Shown: piece after piece, positions 37,438 to 46,295 of the stretch | Position numbering within the stretch: the first letter of the stretch is position 1 | How the letters are laid out: the number at the start of each line of letters is the position of its first letter | Assembly: GCA_937873665.1 (NCBI GenBank) | Contig: CALMYW010000394.1 | Span: 62,001-126,000, forward strand | DNA length: 64,000 bases | From: an uncultured Sphingorhabdus sp. | Lineage (GTDB): Bacteria; Pseudomonadota; Alphaproteobacteria; Sphingomonadales; Sphingomonadaceae | Reading direction: 5' to 3' | Notes under the pieces: generated by a model | Told to the model about the DNA's origin: nothing | What the model saw: the letters and a program-made list of their open reading frames with translations, nothing else | Database searches by the model: none | Made by a program: the position numbers and the translations under genes

Positions 37438-38319
37438 ATGGCTCAACCTCCTTCCAAACGCCCGCCTTCCAAAGGCCCTGCCTCAGGTAAATCGCCCGCC
37501 CGCGCCGCAAAGCCACCCAAGCTTCGCTGGGACACGAAGCCTGTGCGCAAACCGCGGCCCGACGCGGGACCTTCCAAAGGTGCGCTCGAACGGAAAGATG
37601 GCGAGGAACGTATCGCCAAGCTGCTCGCCCGAGCCGGCGTGGCATCGCGGCGAGAGATTGAACGGATGATCGCCGATGGCCGGATCACATTGAATGGCGA
37701 GAAGGTGGAGACTCCGGCCACCTTGCTCAAATCGTTGAATGGTGTCGCGGTCGATGGCAAACCGGTGAAACAGCCCGAGCCAACCAAGCTCTATCTGTTT
37801 CACAAACCCGCCAATTGCCTGACCGCCGAACGCGATTTTTCCGGGCGCAAGACGATCTACGACATCCTGCCTGCTGATCTGCCCAGGCTGATGCCAATCG
37901 GACGGCTCGATTTGAACACAGAAGGGCTACTGCTGCTCACCAACGATGGCGAGTTCAAGCGGCAGATGGAATTGCCTTCGACCGGCGTTGAACGCACTTA
38001 TCGCGCCCGCGCTTTCGGCGACATCAGTCAGGCGCAGCTTGAAGAACTGATCCACGGCATCGAGATTGAAGGTGTGCGTTATGGCAAGATCGACGCCAAT
38101 CTCGAACGGCGGACCGGACGTAATGGTTGGCTGGAAATGACGCTGACCGAGGGCAAGAACCGCGAAGTCCGCCGCGTGCTTGAACATTTCGGGCTGGAGG
38201 TCAGCCGCCTTATCCGCACGCGTTATGGCCCTTTCCTTCTCGCAGACCTTCCCGTCGGCGCCGTGCATGAGGTTCGTCGGGTCGATTTGATCGAATTCAG
38301 GAATACGCTGAAAGCATGA
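37438..38319 (+). CDS. Pseudouridine synthase, RluB/RsuA family
   Basis: 293 residues: a Lys/Pro-rich disordered N-terminus (1-50), an S4 RNA-binding domain (ERIAKLLARAGVASRREIERMI), and the catalytic domain with the RluB/RsuA motif PIGRLDLNTEGLLLLTNDG, whose Asp in RLD is the catalytic residue, and EGKNREVRRVLEHFGL. Most like RluB, which modifies 23S rRNA near the peptidyl transferase centre; the exact site is not assured. ATGA overlap with rsmD. Confidence 0.92.
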   Translation: MAQPPSKRPPSKGPASGKSPARAAKPPKLRWDTKPVRKPRPDAGPSKGALERKDGEERIAKLLARAGVASRREIERMIADGRITLNGEKVETPATLLKSLNGVAVDGKPVKQPEPTKLYLFHKPANCLTAERDFSGRKTIYDILPADLPRLMPIGRLDLNTEGLLLLTNDGEFKRQMELPSTGVERTYRARAFGDISQAQLEELIHGIEIEGVRYGKIDANLERRTGRNGWLEMTLTEGKNREVRRVLEHFGLEVSRLIRTRYGPFLLADLPVGAVHEVRRVDLIEFRNTLKA

Positions 38320-38870
38320 GGATTATTTCCGGCACATGGCGTTCGCGCCCGCTAATCGCCCCCAAGGGTGATACTACGCGACCAACCGCAGATCGCACGC
38401 GTGAAACACTTTTCTCGATGCTGGCGAGCCGGCTGGGATCGTTTGAAGGACTGCAGGTTCTCGATCTGTTTTCAGGTTCGGGAGCGCTGGGGCTGGAAGC
38501 GCTTTCGCGTGGGGCGGCACACTGTGTTTTCGTCGAACAGGATCGTGCCGCGCTGGATGCGCTCGAAACCAATATCGCCAAACTGGGCGCTGGCCCGCAA
38601 AGCGAAATCAAGCGTGGGTCAGCGTTGATGCTCGGCCCTGCGCGAAAGGCCTATGACCTTGTCCTGATGGATCCACCCTATGGAACAGGCGCGGGCGCTG
38701 TCGCTCTCGACAAGCTGTCGCGCCTAGGCTGGGTCGCCTCCGGTGCGCTGGTCAGCATCGAAACCGGCAATCGCGAAGACACCGAGGTCAAAGGCTTCGA
38801 AATCGACACCATCCGCGACATTGGCAAGGCGCGGATCACCTTGCTGCGCCCCGAAGGCGCGGCTGAATGA
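38316..38870 (+). CDS. rsmD: 16S rRNA (guanine966-N2)-methyltransferase RsmD
   Basis: SAM-dependent methyltransferase acting on 30S subunits. 184 residues: MRIISGTWRSRPL at the N-terminus, RPTADRTRETLFSML, SAM-binding VLDLFSGSGALGLEALSRGA and the N-methyltransferase motif IV DPPY (VLMDPPYGTG). Overlaps the pseudouridine synthase by 4 bases upstream and the EamA gene by 4 bases downstream. Confidence 0.95.
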   Translation: MRIISGTWRSRPLIAPKGDTTRPTADRTRETLFSMLASRLGSFEGLQVLDLFSGSGALGLEALSRGAAHCVFVEQDRAALDALETNIAKLGAGPQSEIKRGSALMLGPARKAYDLVLMDPPYGTGAGAVALDKLSRLGWVASGALVSIETGNREDTEVKGFEIDTIRDIGKARITLLRPEGAAE

Positions 38871-39778
38871 CACAAAGCCCCAAGCTTGATGGTACCGGCT
38901 GGCTGCTGATCGGCATCCTCTCGATCCTGTGGGGTGGCGCTTTCTTTCTGATCGAGGTTGGACTGCGCAGCTATCCCCCGATTACTTTGGTCTTTATGCG
39001 TCTAGCACTGGCCGTCCCGCCCATGTGGATCGCGATGCGGTTGATGGGCGAACGCCTGCCGACCGAGCCACGCATCTGGGGGTTGTTGGCGATAGTCGGG
39101 GCACTCAATTGCGCTTTGCCTTTCATCCTCTTCTTCTGGGGGCAACAATATCTCGACAGCGGCTATGCCTCCATCTTGAACGCCACGACCCCGCTTTGGG
39201 GCGTAATCACCGCGCATTTCCTGACCAGCGATGAAAAAGCGAATCCGGCGCGCATCATTGGCGTTCTGGTCGGCATGGCGGGCATCGTCGTCATGGTCGG
39301 GCCCGAAGCGATGAAGGGGCTATCGAACAATCTGCTCGCGCAGATCGCCTGCATTGTCTCAACCATCTTCTACAGCTTCGCCGCCATTTATGGCCGCCGC
39401 CTTTCGCAGTCCGAACTGACGCCAATGGCAGTTGCGACCGGGCAGACGCTGGTCGCGGCCCTGATGATGGTGCCGATTGTCGCCGTGATGGACCAGCCTT
39501 GGGCGATGCCGACGCCGCGCCTGGATTCAACTCTGGCGGGCATCACGCTCGCGCTGCTCTCGACCGCGCTGGCTTACACTCTATACTTCCGGCTGATCGA
39601 CCGTTCCGGCGCATCGAATGCGCAGCTGGTGGCGTTCTTGATGCCGATCCTTGCGGTTATCCTCGGCATTGCCTTTCTCGGCGAAAGCCTGACGGGCGGG
39701 CAGATTGCCGGCGCCGGGCTGATTGCCGTCGGGCTGGCGATATTAGACGGCCGCCTCGTCACGCGATTTCAGAAGTAG
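38867..39778 (+). CDS. EamA/DMT-family transporter
   Basis: 303-residue inner-membrane protein with 10 predicted spans as two EamA repeats (about 12-145 and 155-300; WGGAFFLIEVGLRSYPP and SNNLLAQIACIVSTIFYSFAAIYGRRLS start them). Drug/metabolite exporter superfamily; substrate unknown. Coupled to rsmD by ATGA. Its last 36 bases overlap the convergent MHS-family gene. Confidence 0.88.
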   Translation: MTQSPKLDGTGWLLIGILSILWGGAFFLIEVGLRSYPPITLVFMRLALAVPPMWIAMRLMGERLPTEPRIWGLLAIVGALNCALPFILFFWGQQYLDSGYASILNATTPLWGVITAHFLTSDEKANPARIIGVLVGMAGIVVMVGPEAMKGLSNNLLAQIACIVSTIFYSFAAIYGRRLSQSELTPMAVATGQTLVAALMMVPIVAVMDQPWAMPTPRLDSTLAGITLALLSTALAYTLYFRLIDRSGASNAQLVAFLMPILAVILGIAFLGESLTGGQIAGAGLIAVGLAILDGRLVTRFQK

Positions 39779-41011
39779 CAGGCCGAACAGGCTGAGCACC
39801 GCAATCGCCGCCAGATAATAGCCGACATATTCGAGGCCGCGCTCGGAGAGCTTCAGCGCGATATTCGGAGCCAGCGCCCCGCCCAATATTCCCGCCGCGT
39901 TGAAGCAGATCGACGCACCCGTATAGCGAACCCGCGCGGGGAACAGTCCCGGCAGCCAGGCGCCAAGCGGGCCGTAAACCAGCCCCATCACAAACAGCAG
40001 CAGCGACAGATAAACGCCTGTCAGGAACAGGTCCCCGCTTCCCAGCCAGGACGCTGTCGTGAAGCTAGCCGCAAACATCGCAGCACAGCCCACGCCGAGC
40101 ACAAAGGCAGGGCGCGTCCGGTCGGACCAATAGCCCGAGACGATAATCCCGGCGGCCATGAACAGGATGGCGACCAACTGCACGCCCAGAAAATCCTCGC
40201 GCGCCAACCCCAATTTGGTGGTGCCATAACCCAGCGCGAAAGCGGTCGAGAGGTAGAAGATCGCAAAGCAGGCAATGGCCGCAAAGGTACCGCCGAAGAG
40301 CTGCAACGGATGCGTCCGCACCACCTCGGCCACAGGAACCTTGGGCGGCGGAGCCTCCTCCAGCGCCGCAGCAAAAGCCGGGGTCTCGGTCAGCTTCAGG
40401 CGCACCCATAGACCGATGCCGACCAGCAAGGCGCTTAGCAAAAAGGGTATCCGCCAACCCCACTCGCGGAAATCGGCGTCGGTGAGAAGCAGCCCCAATA
40501 TCAGGAAAAGCCCGTTTGACAGGATGAAACCAACCGGTGCGCCGAGTTGCGGGAACATGCCATAGCGAGCTTTCTTGCCCTCCGGCGCATTCTCCACCGC
40601 GAGCAATGCCGCCCCACCCCATTCGCCACCAAGTCCAAAGCCTTGCCCGAAACGCAGCACGCACAGCAGCAGCGGGGCAATCCACCCAGCCACCGCATAG
40701 GTCGGCAGCAAAGCGATGCAAAAGGTCGAAACCCCCATAATCATCAACGACCAGACCAAAGTCGCCTTGCGCCCGATGCGGTCACCATAATGGCCGAAAA
40801 CTAGCGCCCCCACCGGCCTTGCTATGAAAGCCAAGGCAAAGGTCAGCCAGCTTTGAAGCAACTGCGCCTCGGGGCTTGAGGTCGGGAAGAACAACGGCCC
40901 GAACACCAGCGACGCTGCGGTCGCGAAAATATAGAAGTCGTAAAATTCGACCGCCGTCCCCGCCATCGCCGCGCCCAAAATGCGCTTGTGTGATGCAGTA
41001 TGCACGATCAC
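39743..41011 (-). CDS. MFS transporter, metabolite:H+ symporter (MHS) type
   Basis: 422 residues, 12 spans. TAVEFYDFYIFATAASLVFGPLFFP, FGHYGDRIGRKATLVWSL and LRFGQGFGLGGEWGGAALLAVENAP are diagnostic of the MHS branch (ProP, ShiA, KgtP), importing small organic acids or osmolytes. The start is GTG 41011, forming a GTGA overlap with the aspartic-protease-like gene upstream, so the two are one operon. Confidence 0.88.
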   Translation of the reverse strand: MIVHTASHKRILGAAMAGTAVEFYDFYIFATAASLVFGPLFFPTSSPEAQLLQSWLTFALAFIARPVGALVFGHYGDRIGRKATLVWSLMIMGVSTFCIALLPTYAVAGWIAPLLLCVLRFGQGFGLGGEWGGAALLAVENAPEGKKARYGMFPQLGAPVGFILSNGLFLILGLLLTDADFREWGWRIPFLLSALLVGIGLWVRLKLTETPAFAAALEEAPPPKVPVAEVVRTHPLQLFGGTFAAIACFAIFYLSTAFALGYGTTKLGLAREDFLGVQLVAILFMAAGIIVSGYWSDRTRPAFVLGVGCAAMFAASFTTASWLGSGDLFLTGVYLSLLLFVMGLVYGPLGAWLPGLFPARVRYTGASICFNAAGILGGALAPNIALKLSERGLEYVGYYLAAIAVLSLFGLLLLKSRDEAAV

Positions 41012-42162
41012 AGAAATGGCTTCAGATTGAATTCCGCCTTTTTGCGGATACCCGACCTTTCATAATCAAAGGATACTGTACTGCCCGCCTTTGCGGTAAT
41101 CTTGTCCAAAATGCCCTGCCAACTTTCACCAACAATCCGGTCACCAATTTGCAAGCCGATTTCGGCAGCGGGACTTCCGGTGCCGACTTCGGCAACAACA
41201 ATTTCGTCACCTTTTCGGTCGAGCCAGAGTCCGGATTTGGGATAGTCGTCATCTGAAACCGGCAGACCGTTACGCGCAATGTACAACTCCTTGTTAGCGG
41301 CATCGGTCAAAATGTGGAAAGTCCGCAAAATGGCAAGCCCGACAAGTCCATGGAATCTTGCGAATTGTCCTTTTGTGGCGTCCGGATGCATCGCCCGTAT
41401 CAGCATATTTTGAAATTCGAAATTGTGCAGCTTTATCGATGGCATTCGATAAATCCGGACGGGTACCGAAACACTGCCGAGCCCCCTGGCTATGTGTGGA
41501 GCATAGGGTTGATCGCTTTTATACAATTTCATCGCCCGTGATGCATTGCCATCAAGCAGGATTGTTCCCGGCGCTCCGGTATCGAACAGGAAGTCGCCTT
41601 TGAATTTGTCCATCTGGCCCTCAATGGCCAGCATCTGGGTATCGCGCGTCGGAACAAATCCGTTGGGTATTTTTACATAGCCTTTGCGGATATTGGGCGC
41701 TCCGGGAAAAACCCGCCATTCGCCGCCGGCGAAATCGAGTTCGGAATTCAAAGTCGAGATAAACCCTGCTGCAAGCAGCCCCGGAAACTCTGACCGATCA
41801 AGCGAGCGTGATCCCGCTATATCAAGCCGCGACATTGAAAAGCGCTCTCCAATCAACACATTGTCGAGCGAATAGACCATTTGCTTTTCAGCGCCGCCTA
41901 TCCCCCAAATGGTTGTCGTGCCTTTTGCCTTCAGACCCCAGCTTTTGGCTAACTCATTAGACATCATGCTGAATATGGCGCCTGTGTCGATTATAAACGG
42001 AACCGGCTTGTTGTTCCCTGCAGCAACCATCGTCCAGACGCGGTTCCGCGTGACCAATATTCGGGAAGTAACCGGCGACGCGCCTGCGTTGGCCAATCCT
42101 TTGCTGGCTAACAACGGCAAGGCCAATGCTCCAGCCATCAGCGACCTGCGCGCGATGTTCAT
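41008..42162 (-). CDS. Exported two-domain retropepsin-like protein with PDZ domain
   Basis: 384 residues starting MNIARRSLMAGALALPLLAS, a twin-Arg-type export signal. Two pepsin/retropepsin-like half domains follow: PFIIDTGAIFSMM (about residue 60) and DFLFDTGAPGTILL (about residue 190), each with the catalytic DTG, then a C-terminal PDZ segment (VAEVGTGSPAAEIGLQIGDRIVGE, about 325-380). It probably acts in the periplasm as an aspartic peptidase, perhaps by pairing its own two DTG halves. GGAGAA precedes the ATG at 42162. Coupled to the MHS transporter. Confidence 0.8.
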   Translation of the reverse strand: MNIARRSLMAGALALPLLASKGLANAGASPVTSRILVTRNRVWTMVAAGNNKPVPFIIDTGAIFSMMSNELAKSWGLKAKGTTTIWGIGGAEKQMVYSLDNVLIGERFSMSRLDIAGSRSLDRSEFPGLLAAGFISTLNSELDFAGGEWRVFPGAPNIRKGYVKIPNGFVPTRDTQMLAIEGQMDKFKGDFLFDTGAPGTILLDGNASRAMKLYKSDQPYAPHIARGLGSVSVPVRIYRMPSIKLHNFEFQNMLIRAMHPDATKGQFARFHGLVGLAILRTFHILTDAANKELYIARNGLPVSDDDYPKSGLWLDRKGDEIVVAEVGTGSPAAEIGLQIGDRIVGESWQGILDKITAKAGSTVSFDYERSGIRKKAEFNLKPFL

Positions 42163-42267
42163 GAATTCGTTCTCCAATCTGTTGCCTGCTCTATGCCGAT
42201 TGTTGCGCGCACCGGTCAAGCGCTTCCGGCCTTGCGCAGGTCAGAAGTGTTCCCTAATCGTTCGCGC

Positions 42268-44556
42268 GTGACTCATAACCCGCCCGTTCCTCAATATCCC
42301 TGGCTCGAAGGCCTGAACCCGCCGCAGCGCGAGGCTGTGCTGACCACTGAAGGGCCAGTGCTGGTGCTGGCAGGTGCTGGCACAGGCAAGACCGCCGCCC
42401 TCACCGCACGCCTCGCGCATATCATTGCCGAGCGGCTGGCCTGGCCCTCCGAAATCCTTGCCGTCACCTTTACCAACAAGGCCGCGCGCGAGATGAAGGA
42501 GCGGATGGGCCGGATGATCGGAGATGCGGTGGAGGGGATGCCCTGGCTCGGCACATTCCACTCGATCGGTGCGAAAATGTTGCGGCGGCATGCAGAACTG
42601 CTTGGCCTCAAAAGCAACTTCACCATCATCGACACCGATGACCAGTTGCGCCTGCTCAAGCAATTGATCGAGGCCGCCAATCTTGACGAAAAACGCTGGC
42701 CCGCGCGCAGCCTCGCCGGGCTGATCGACAAGTGGAAAAATAAGGGGCTGACCCCAACCGACCTAGATGCGGGCGAAAGCGCGCTCTACGCTGATGGCAA
42801 GGGTCAGGCGATGTACAGCGTCTATCAGGCCCGCCTGCGCGAGCTTAACGCCTGCGATTTTGGCGACTTGTTGCTGCACAATCTGACGCTACTCAAAAAC
42901 CACCGCGACGTGCTCGCGGAGTATCAGGACAAGTTCAAATATATCCTCGTCGACGAATATCAGGATACCAACGCCGTCCAATATCTCTGGCTCCGGCTGC
43001 TCGCGCAAAAGCGCAAGAACATCGCCTGTGTCGGCGATGACGACCAGTCGATCTACAGCTGGCGCGGGGCGGAAGTCGCCAATATCCTGCGCTTTGAAAA
43101 GGATTTTCCGGGCGCCAAGATCATCCGGCTCGAACAGAATTACCGCTCCACTCCGCATATCCTCGCCGCCGCCTCGGGCCTGATCGCGGCAAACTCCGGC
43201 CGGTTGGGCAAGACATTGTGGACCGATCTTGATAGCGGTGAAAAAGTGCGCATCCTTGGCGTATGGGATGGACCCGAAGAGGCCCGCCGCATCGGCGACG
43301 AGATAGAGGCGTTGCAATATAAGAAGGTCTCGTTGAACGCCATCGCGATCCTCGTCCGCGCGCAGTTCCAGACGCGCGAATTTGAAGACCGTTTCATCCA
43401 GATCGGCCTCAACTACAAGATTATCGGCGGCTTCCGCTTTTACGAACGCGCCGAAATCCGCGATGCCATCGCCTATCTGCGCGTCATCAACCAGCCCGCC
43501 GACGACCTTGCCTTTGAACGCATCGTCAACACGCCCAAGCGGGGAATTGGCGACAAGGCGGTCGAGAAAATCCACCGCGTCGCCCGCGCCGAACGCGCAC
43601 CCTTAAGCGTCGCTGCCGCGCGTATCATCGGCACCGATGAGCTGACCGGCAAGGCGCGCAAGTCCTTATCCGATCTGGTCATAGACATCGCGCGTTGGCG
43701 GGACAGCGCCACCACCCTGCCCCCGTCGGCGCTGACCGAACTGGTGCTGGAGGACAGCGGCTATACCGCGATGCTGCAGGCCGAACGCAGTGTCGAGGCA
43801 TCGGGGCGGCTGGAAAACCTCAAGGAACTTGTCCGCGCGATGGAAGAATATGAAACACTCGGCGATTTCCTCGAACATGTCAGCCTCGTCATGGATAATG
43901 ACGCGAACGCGCAGGACGAAGCCGTCACCATCATGACCATCCACGCCGCCAAGGGGCTGGAATTCAACCATGTCTTTTGCGCCGGTTGGGAAGATGGCGT
44001 CTTCCCGTCGCAACGCGCGATGGACGAAGGCGGCCTCGCCAGCGTCGAGGAAGAACGCCGCCTCGCCTATGTCGCGATCACCCGCGCCCGCGAAAAATGC
44101 ACCATCACCCATGCTGCCAACCGGCGGATTTACGGCCAATGGACCAGCAGCATCCCCAGCCGCTTCATCGACGAACTGCCCGCAGAGCATATCGAGAATG
44201 AGCAGACAATGACCGGCGGCGCATCGCTGTGGCGCGCCAACTGGAGCGAGCGCGCCGACCCCTTCGCGCATCTCGCCGCCGCCAACGCCACCCGCGCCGG
44301 CGCCCGCGGCCCCGGCTGGCAACGCGCCGCAACCAGCGGCGGCTTCAACCCGGTGCCCTCCCGCGTGCAAGAGGCGAGCAAGCCTGCGGTCGGCTTAGGC
44401 GCACAAGGCCGCACCGACCTCGCCATCGGCATGCGCGTGTTTCATCAAAAATTCGGTTACGGCCTGATCGAAGATATCGAGGGCAACAAGCTGGAGATCG
44501 AGTTTGAACAAGCCGGACGGAAGCGGGTGATGGATAGTTTTGTGACCTTGGGGTGA
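42268..44556 (+). CDS. ATP-dependent DNA helicase UvrD/PcrA
   Basis: Superfamily 1A 3'-5' helicase of nucleotide excision and mismatch repair. About 762 residues with all SF1 motifs: LNPPQREAVLTTEGPVLVLAGAGTGKT (Q motif and Walker A), VTFTNKAAREM, GTFHSIG, ILVDEYQDTN, GDDDQSIYSWRGA, LEQNYRS, TIHAAKGLEFNHVF and VAITRAREKC, and a C-terminal Tudor-like polymerase-binding module (GMRVFHQKFGYGLIEDI). The start is uncertain: GTG 42268 places LNPPQREAV at the usual distance; ATG 42193 is in frame but its extension looks unconserved. Confidence 0.94.
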   Translation: MTHNPPVPQYPWLEGLNPPQREAVLTTEGPVLVLAGAGTGKTAALTARLAHIIAERLAWPSEILAVTFTNKAAREMKERMGRMIGDAVEGMPWLGTFHSIGAKMLRRHAELLGLKSNFTIIDTDDQLRLLKQLIEAANLDEKRWPARSLAGLIDKWKNKGLTPTDLDAGESALYADGKGQAMYSVYQARLRELNACDFGDLLLHNLTLLKNHRDVLAEYQDKFKYILVDEYQDTNAVQYLWLRLLAQKRKNIACVGDDDQSIYSWRGAEVANILRFEKDFPGAKIIRLEQNYRSTPHILAAASGLIAANSGRLGKTLWTDLDSGEKVRILGVWDGPEEARRIGDEIEALQYKKVSLNAIAILVRAQFQTREFEDRFIQIGLNYKIIGGFRFYERAEIRDAIAYLRVINQPADDLAFERIVNTPKRGIGDKAVEKIHRVARAERAPLSVAAARIIGTDELTGKARKSLSDLVIDIARWRDSATTLPPSALTELVLEDSGYTAMLQAERSVEASGRLENLKELVRAMEEYETLGDFLEHVSLVMDNDANAQDEAVTIMTIHAAKGLEFNHVFCAGWEDGVFPSQRAMDEGGLASVEEERRLAYVAITRAREKCTITHAANRRIYGQWTSSIPSRFIDELPAEHIENEQTMTGGASLWRANWSERADPFAHLAAANATRAGARGPGWQRAATSGGFNPVPSRVQEASKPAVGLGAQGRTDLAIGMRVFHQKFGYGLIEDIEGNKLEIEFEQAGRKRVMDSFVTLG

Positions 44557-45476
44557 GTAGATTGGGAAAAGCTGTCACAATCGATAAATGCGCGCTCTGT
44601 CTGCAAACTGAAGAATTACAAGATAGCCATATTATCCCAGCATTCGCATTTCGCTGGCTTCGAGATCGCTTTGTAACTGGACACATTCGTCAAACACAAA
44701 ACCCAAACTTGCGTGTTCAAGACGGCGCCAAAATGCCAATGTTGTGTTCGGCTTGTGAAGTGTTACTGTCAAAAGACGAGAATGCGTTTGCATCACAGCT
44801 TTTCCACCCGATGGTATGCGGTAGCGAAAGGGTAGCGTACCGCGACTGGTTGCTTCGGTTTACGGTTTCTTTGTCATGGCGGGTCCTGAAATACTGTTTT
44901 GGCCGTAATGACAAAGCAAACTATACCGATGAGCAGAAAATGCTGGTTATCGAAGCAGACACCGCTTGGCGGGATTTCTTAATGAAAAGTCGAGCCCACC
45001 CGGGGAAGTTCGAGCAGCACTTGCTTGTGTTCACACCGCTGACTGGGCAGCCGCCAAACAACCTCCCAAACTTTATCAACAGGTATTTGTTGGGCGGAAT
45101 TGAAATGGACATCGTTGGGAGCGAGCATTCGCTAATGACGTTTGCAAAAATTGGGCCTTTCGCTTTTTTTGGGTTCGTTCAGCGACCGGTAGGCATTTGG
45201 AAGGACACCAAAATTCACGTGAAAGAAGGGCGCGTAACAGCGGGTCAATTTCAAGCACCTAATTCGCTTGGGGATTTTTTTGTTGCTCGGGCAAACGCCA
45301 ATAGGAGCGCTCTGACAAAGGGAATGTCAGTCACTCAAAAGAAGAAAGCGCAGGACGAACTTAATAGAGCAATCATGCGCGATCCAAATGTGTTTTTGTC
45401 CACCCATCAAGGTAAAGCCATGATAGCTGACGCGAGAATGTTTGGCGAAGAAGCGATCCTTCAAAAATCAGATTGA
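44553..45476 (+). CDS. HNH/zinc-finger-like protein of unknown function
   Basis: 307 residues from GTG 44553, which overlaps the uvrD stop as GTGA. The N-terminus has C13-x2-C16, the HNH-like DSHIIPAF (His26) and C65-x2-C68 followed by SKDENAF, a treble-clef zinc arrangement like those of HNH nucleases, though the last metal His is not evident. The rest (about 90-307) has aromatic-rich segments and a helical, Lys-rich end and is not recognised. Its DNA is much AT-richer than uvrD, pointing to transfer. With the HigBA pair it forms an accessory pocket; a defence or DNA-repair role is speculation. Confidence 0.65.
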   Translation: MSRLGKAVTIDKCALCLQTEELQDSHIIPAFAFRWLRDRFVTGHIRQTQNPNLRVQDGAKMPMLCSACEVLLSKDENAFASQLFHPMVCGSERVAYRDWLLRFTVSLSWRVLKYCFGRNDKANYTDEQKMLVIEADTAWRDFLMKSRAHPGKFEQHLLVFTPLTGQPPNNLPNFINRYLLGGIEMDIVGSEHSLMTFAKIGPFAFFGFVQRPVGIWKDTKIHVKEGRVTAGQFQAPNSLGDFFVARANANRSALTKGMSVTQKKKAQDELNRAIMRDPNVFLSTHQGKAMIADARMFGEEAILQKSD

Positions 45477-45479
45477 CGC

Positions 45480-45776
45480 CTAAGCCGCCACCCGATCCAC
45501 CAAAATATCCCGCTCGCGCGCCCGTGCTTGGGCCAGATCATAGGCGGCCTGCATGCGCAGCATGGTGTCGGCCTTTACACCAAAGGCCTTTTCAAAACGA
45601 ATCGCCATTTCCGCCGAAAGCCCGGCATTGCCGTTCAGCAGCGCACTCATCGCCTGCCGCGTGACGTGCAGCTTGGAAGCTGTTTCGGTGACGGACAGGC
45701 CATAGGGTTCTACAATCTCTGCGCGCAGCCACTCGCCGGGGTGGACCGCAAAGCTGGGATGAAGCTTGATCGCCAT
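45480..45776 (-). CDS. higA: HigA-type antitoxin (XRE helix-turn-helix)
   Basis: 98-residue antitoxin: HPGEWLRAEIVEPYGLSVTETASKLHVTRQAMSALLNG is the HigA helix-turn-helix (VTRQAMSALLNG recognition helix), with LSAEMAIRFEKAFGVKADTMLRMQ completing the family pattern. It neutralises HigB and should repress the operon. The ATG at 45776 shares bases TGATG with the higB stop; a frame start at 45869 is an artefact. The toxin-first order is typical of hig loci. Confidence 0.92.
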   Translation of the reverse strand: MAIKLHPSFAVHPGEWLRAEIVEPYGLSVTETASKLHVTRQAMSALLNGNAGLSAEMAIRFEKAFGVKADTMLRMQAAYDLAQARARERDILVDRVAA

Positions 45777-46063
45777 CAGTGATAATCCTCCAGATCGAGT
45801 TCTTCGATATTGCCTTCGCTGTTCACACGAAATGTCATTCGCCAGTTTTTCGTGACCGTCAGCGACCATGTTCCCGCGCGATCGCCGGTCAGCAAATGCG
45901 CGCCGAAATTCGGCGGGATTTTGAGTTCCTCTACACTCTCGATCATCGAGAGATAGGCCAGCATTCGGCGCAACCGATCAACAACTCCGCTCGGCAGCCC
46001 TTTGGCCTTGCCCGTTTCGGCAAAATTGCGAAGCGCCTTATGGCGGATGCTCTCAAATTCCAC
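45776..46063 (-). CDS. higB: HigB-type toxin (RelE superfamily)
   Basis: 95-residue ribosome-dependent mRNA interferase by family. It reads SIRHKALRNFAETGKAKGLP, LRRMLAYLSMIESVEELKIPPNFGAHLLTGDRAGTWSLTVTKNWRMTFR, with the C-terminal WRMTFR strand typical of active HigB. It starts with GTG and has no ribosome site; the candidate promoter lies only a few bases upstream, so a leaderless mRNA is possible. First gene of the higBA operon. Confidence 0.92.
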   Translation of the reverse strand: MEFESIRHKALRNFAETGKAKGLPSGVVDRLRRMLAYLSMIESVEELKIPPNFGAHLLTGDRAGTWSLTVTKNWRMTFRVNSEGNIEELDLEDYH

Positions 46064-46295
46064 GCGATATTGGGTAGCCTAAAAATCGTCGCCCGTCAAG
46101 TGTCGCTTGACGATAAAAACCGCTGTCCTACAGGCCCTCACCTCGCCCAGATACTGGCCGATGCGCGACTCAAATATTCTTCCTCCCCTTAACCACCGGC
46201 CGCGGCACTGCACACCTGTTCACGCTAAAGTGACAACAGTGACAAATGGCCCCCACCCTAACGGTAACCTGTGTCACCTTAAGCGCGCAAACGCC
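46064..46295. other. Intergenic stretch between higBA and the globin gene
   Basis: 232 bases without a credible gene. It holds the higBA operator and promoter at its left end; the rest has no hairpin, tRNA or conserved motif that I could see, apart from a few GTGACA/TGTCAC half-sites (46228-46275) that are too irregular to call. Confidence 0.5.
46094..46112. promoter_or_regulatory. HigA operator candidate at the higBA promoter
   Basis: CGTCAAG-TGTCG-CTTGACG is a perfect 7-bp dyad 31 bases upstream of higB, and its right half on the minus strand supplies a TTGACG -35 box. A repressor bound here would block the promoter, as is usual for hig autoregulation. Confidence 0.6.

Noticed and set aside
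40065..40721. Minus-strand alternative frame inside the MHS transporter
   Set aside because: It shifts out of the transporter frame and lacks hydrophobic periodicity.
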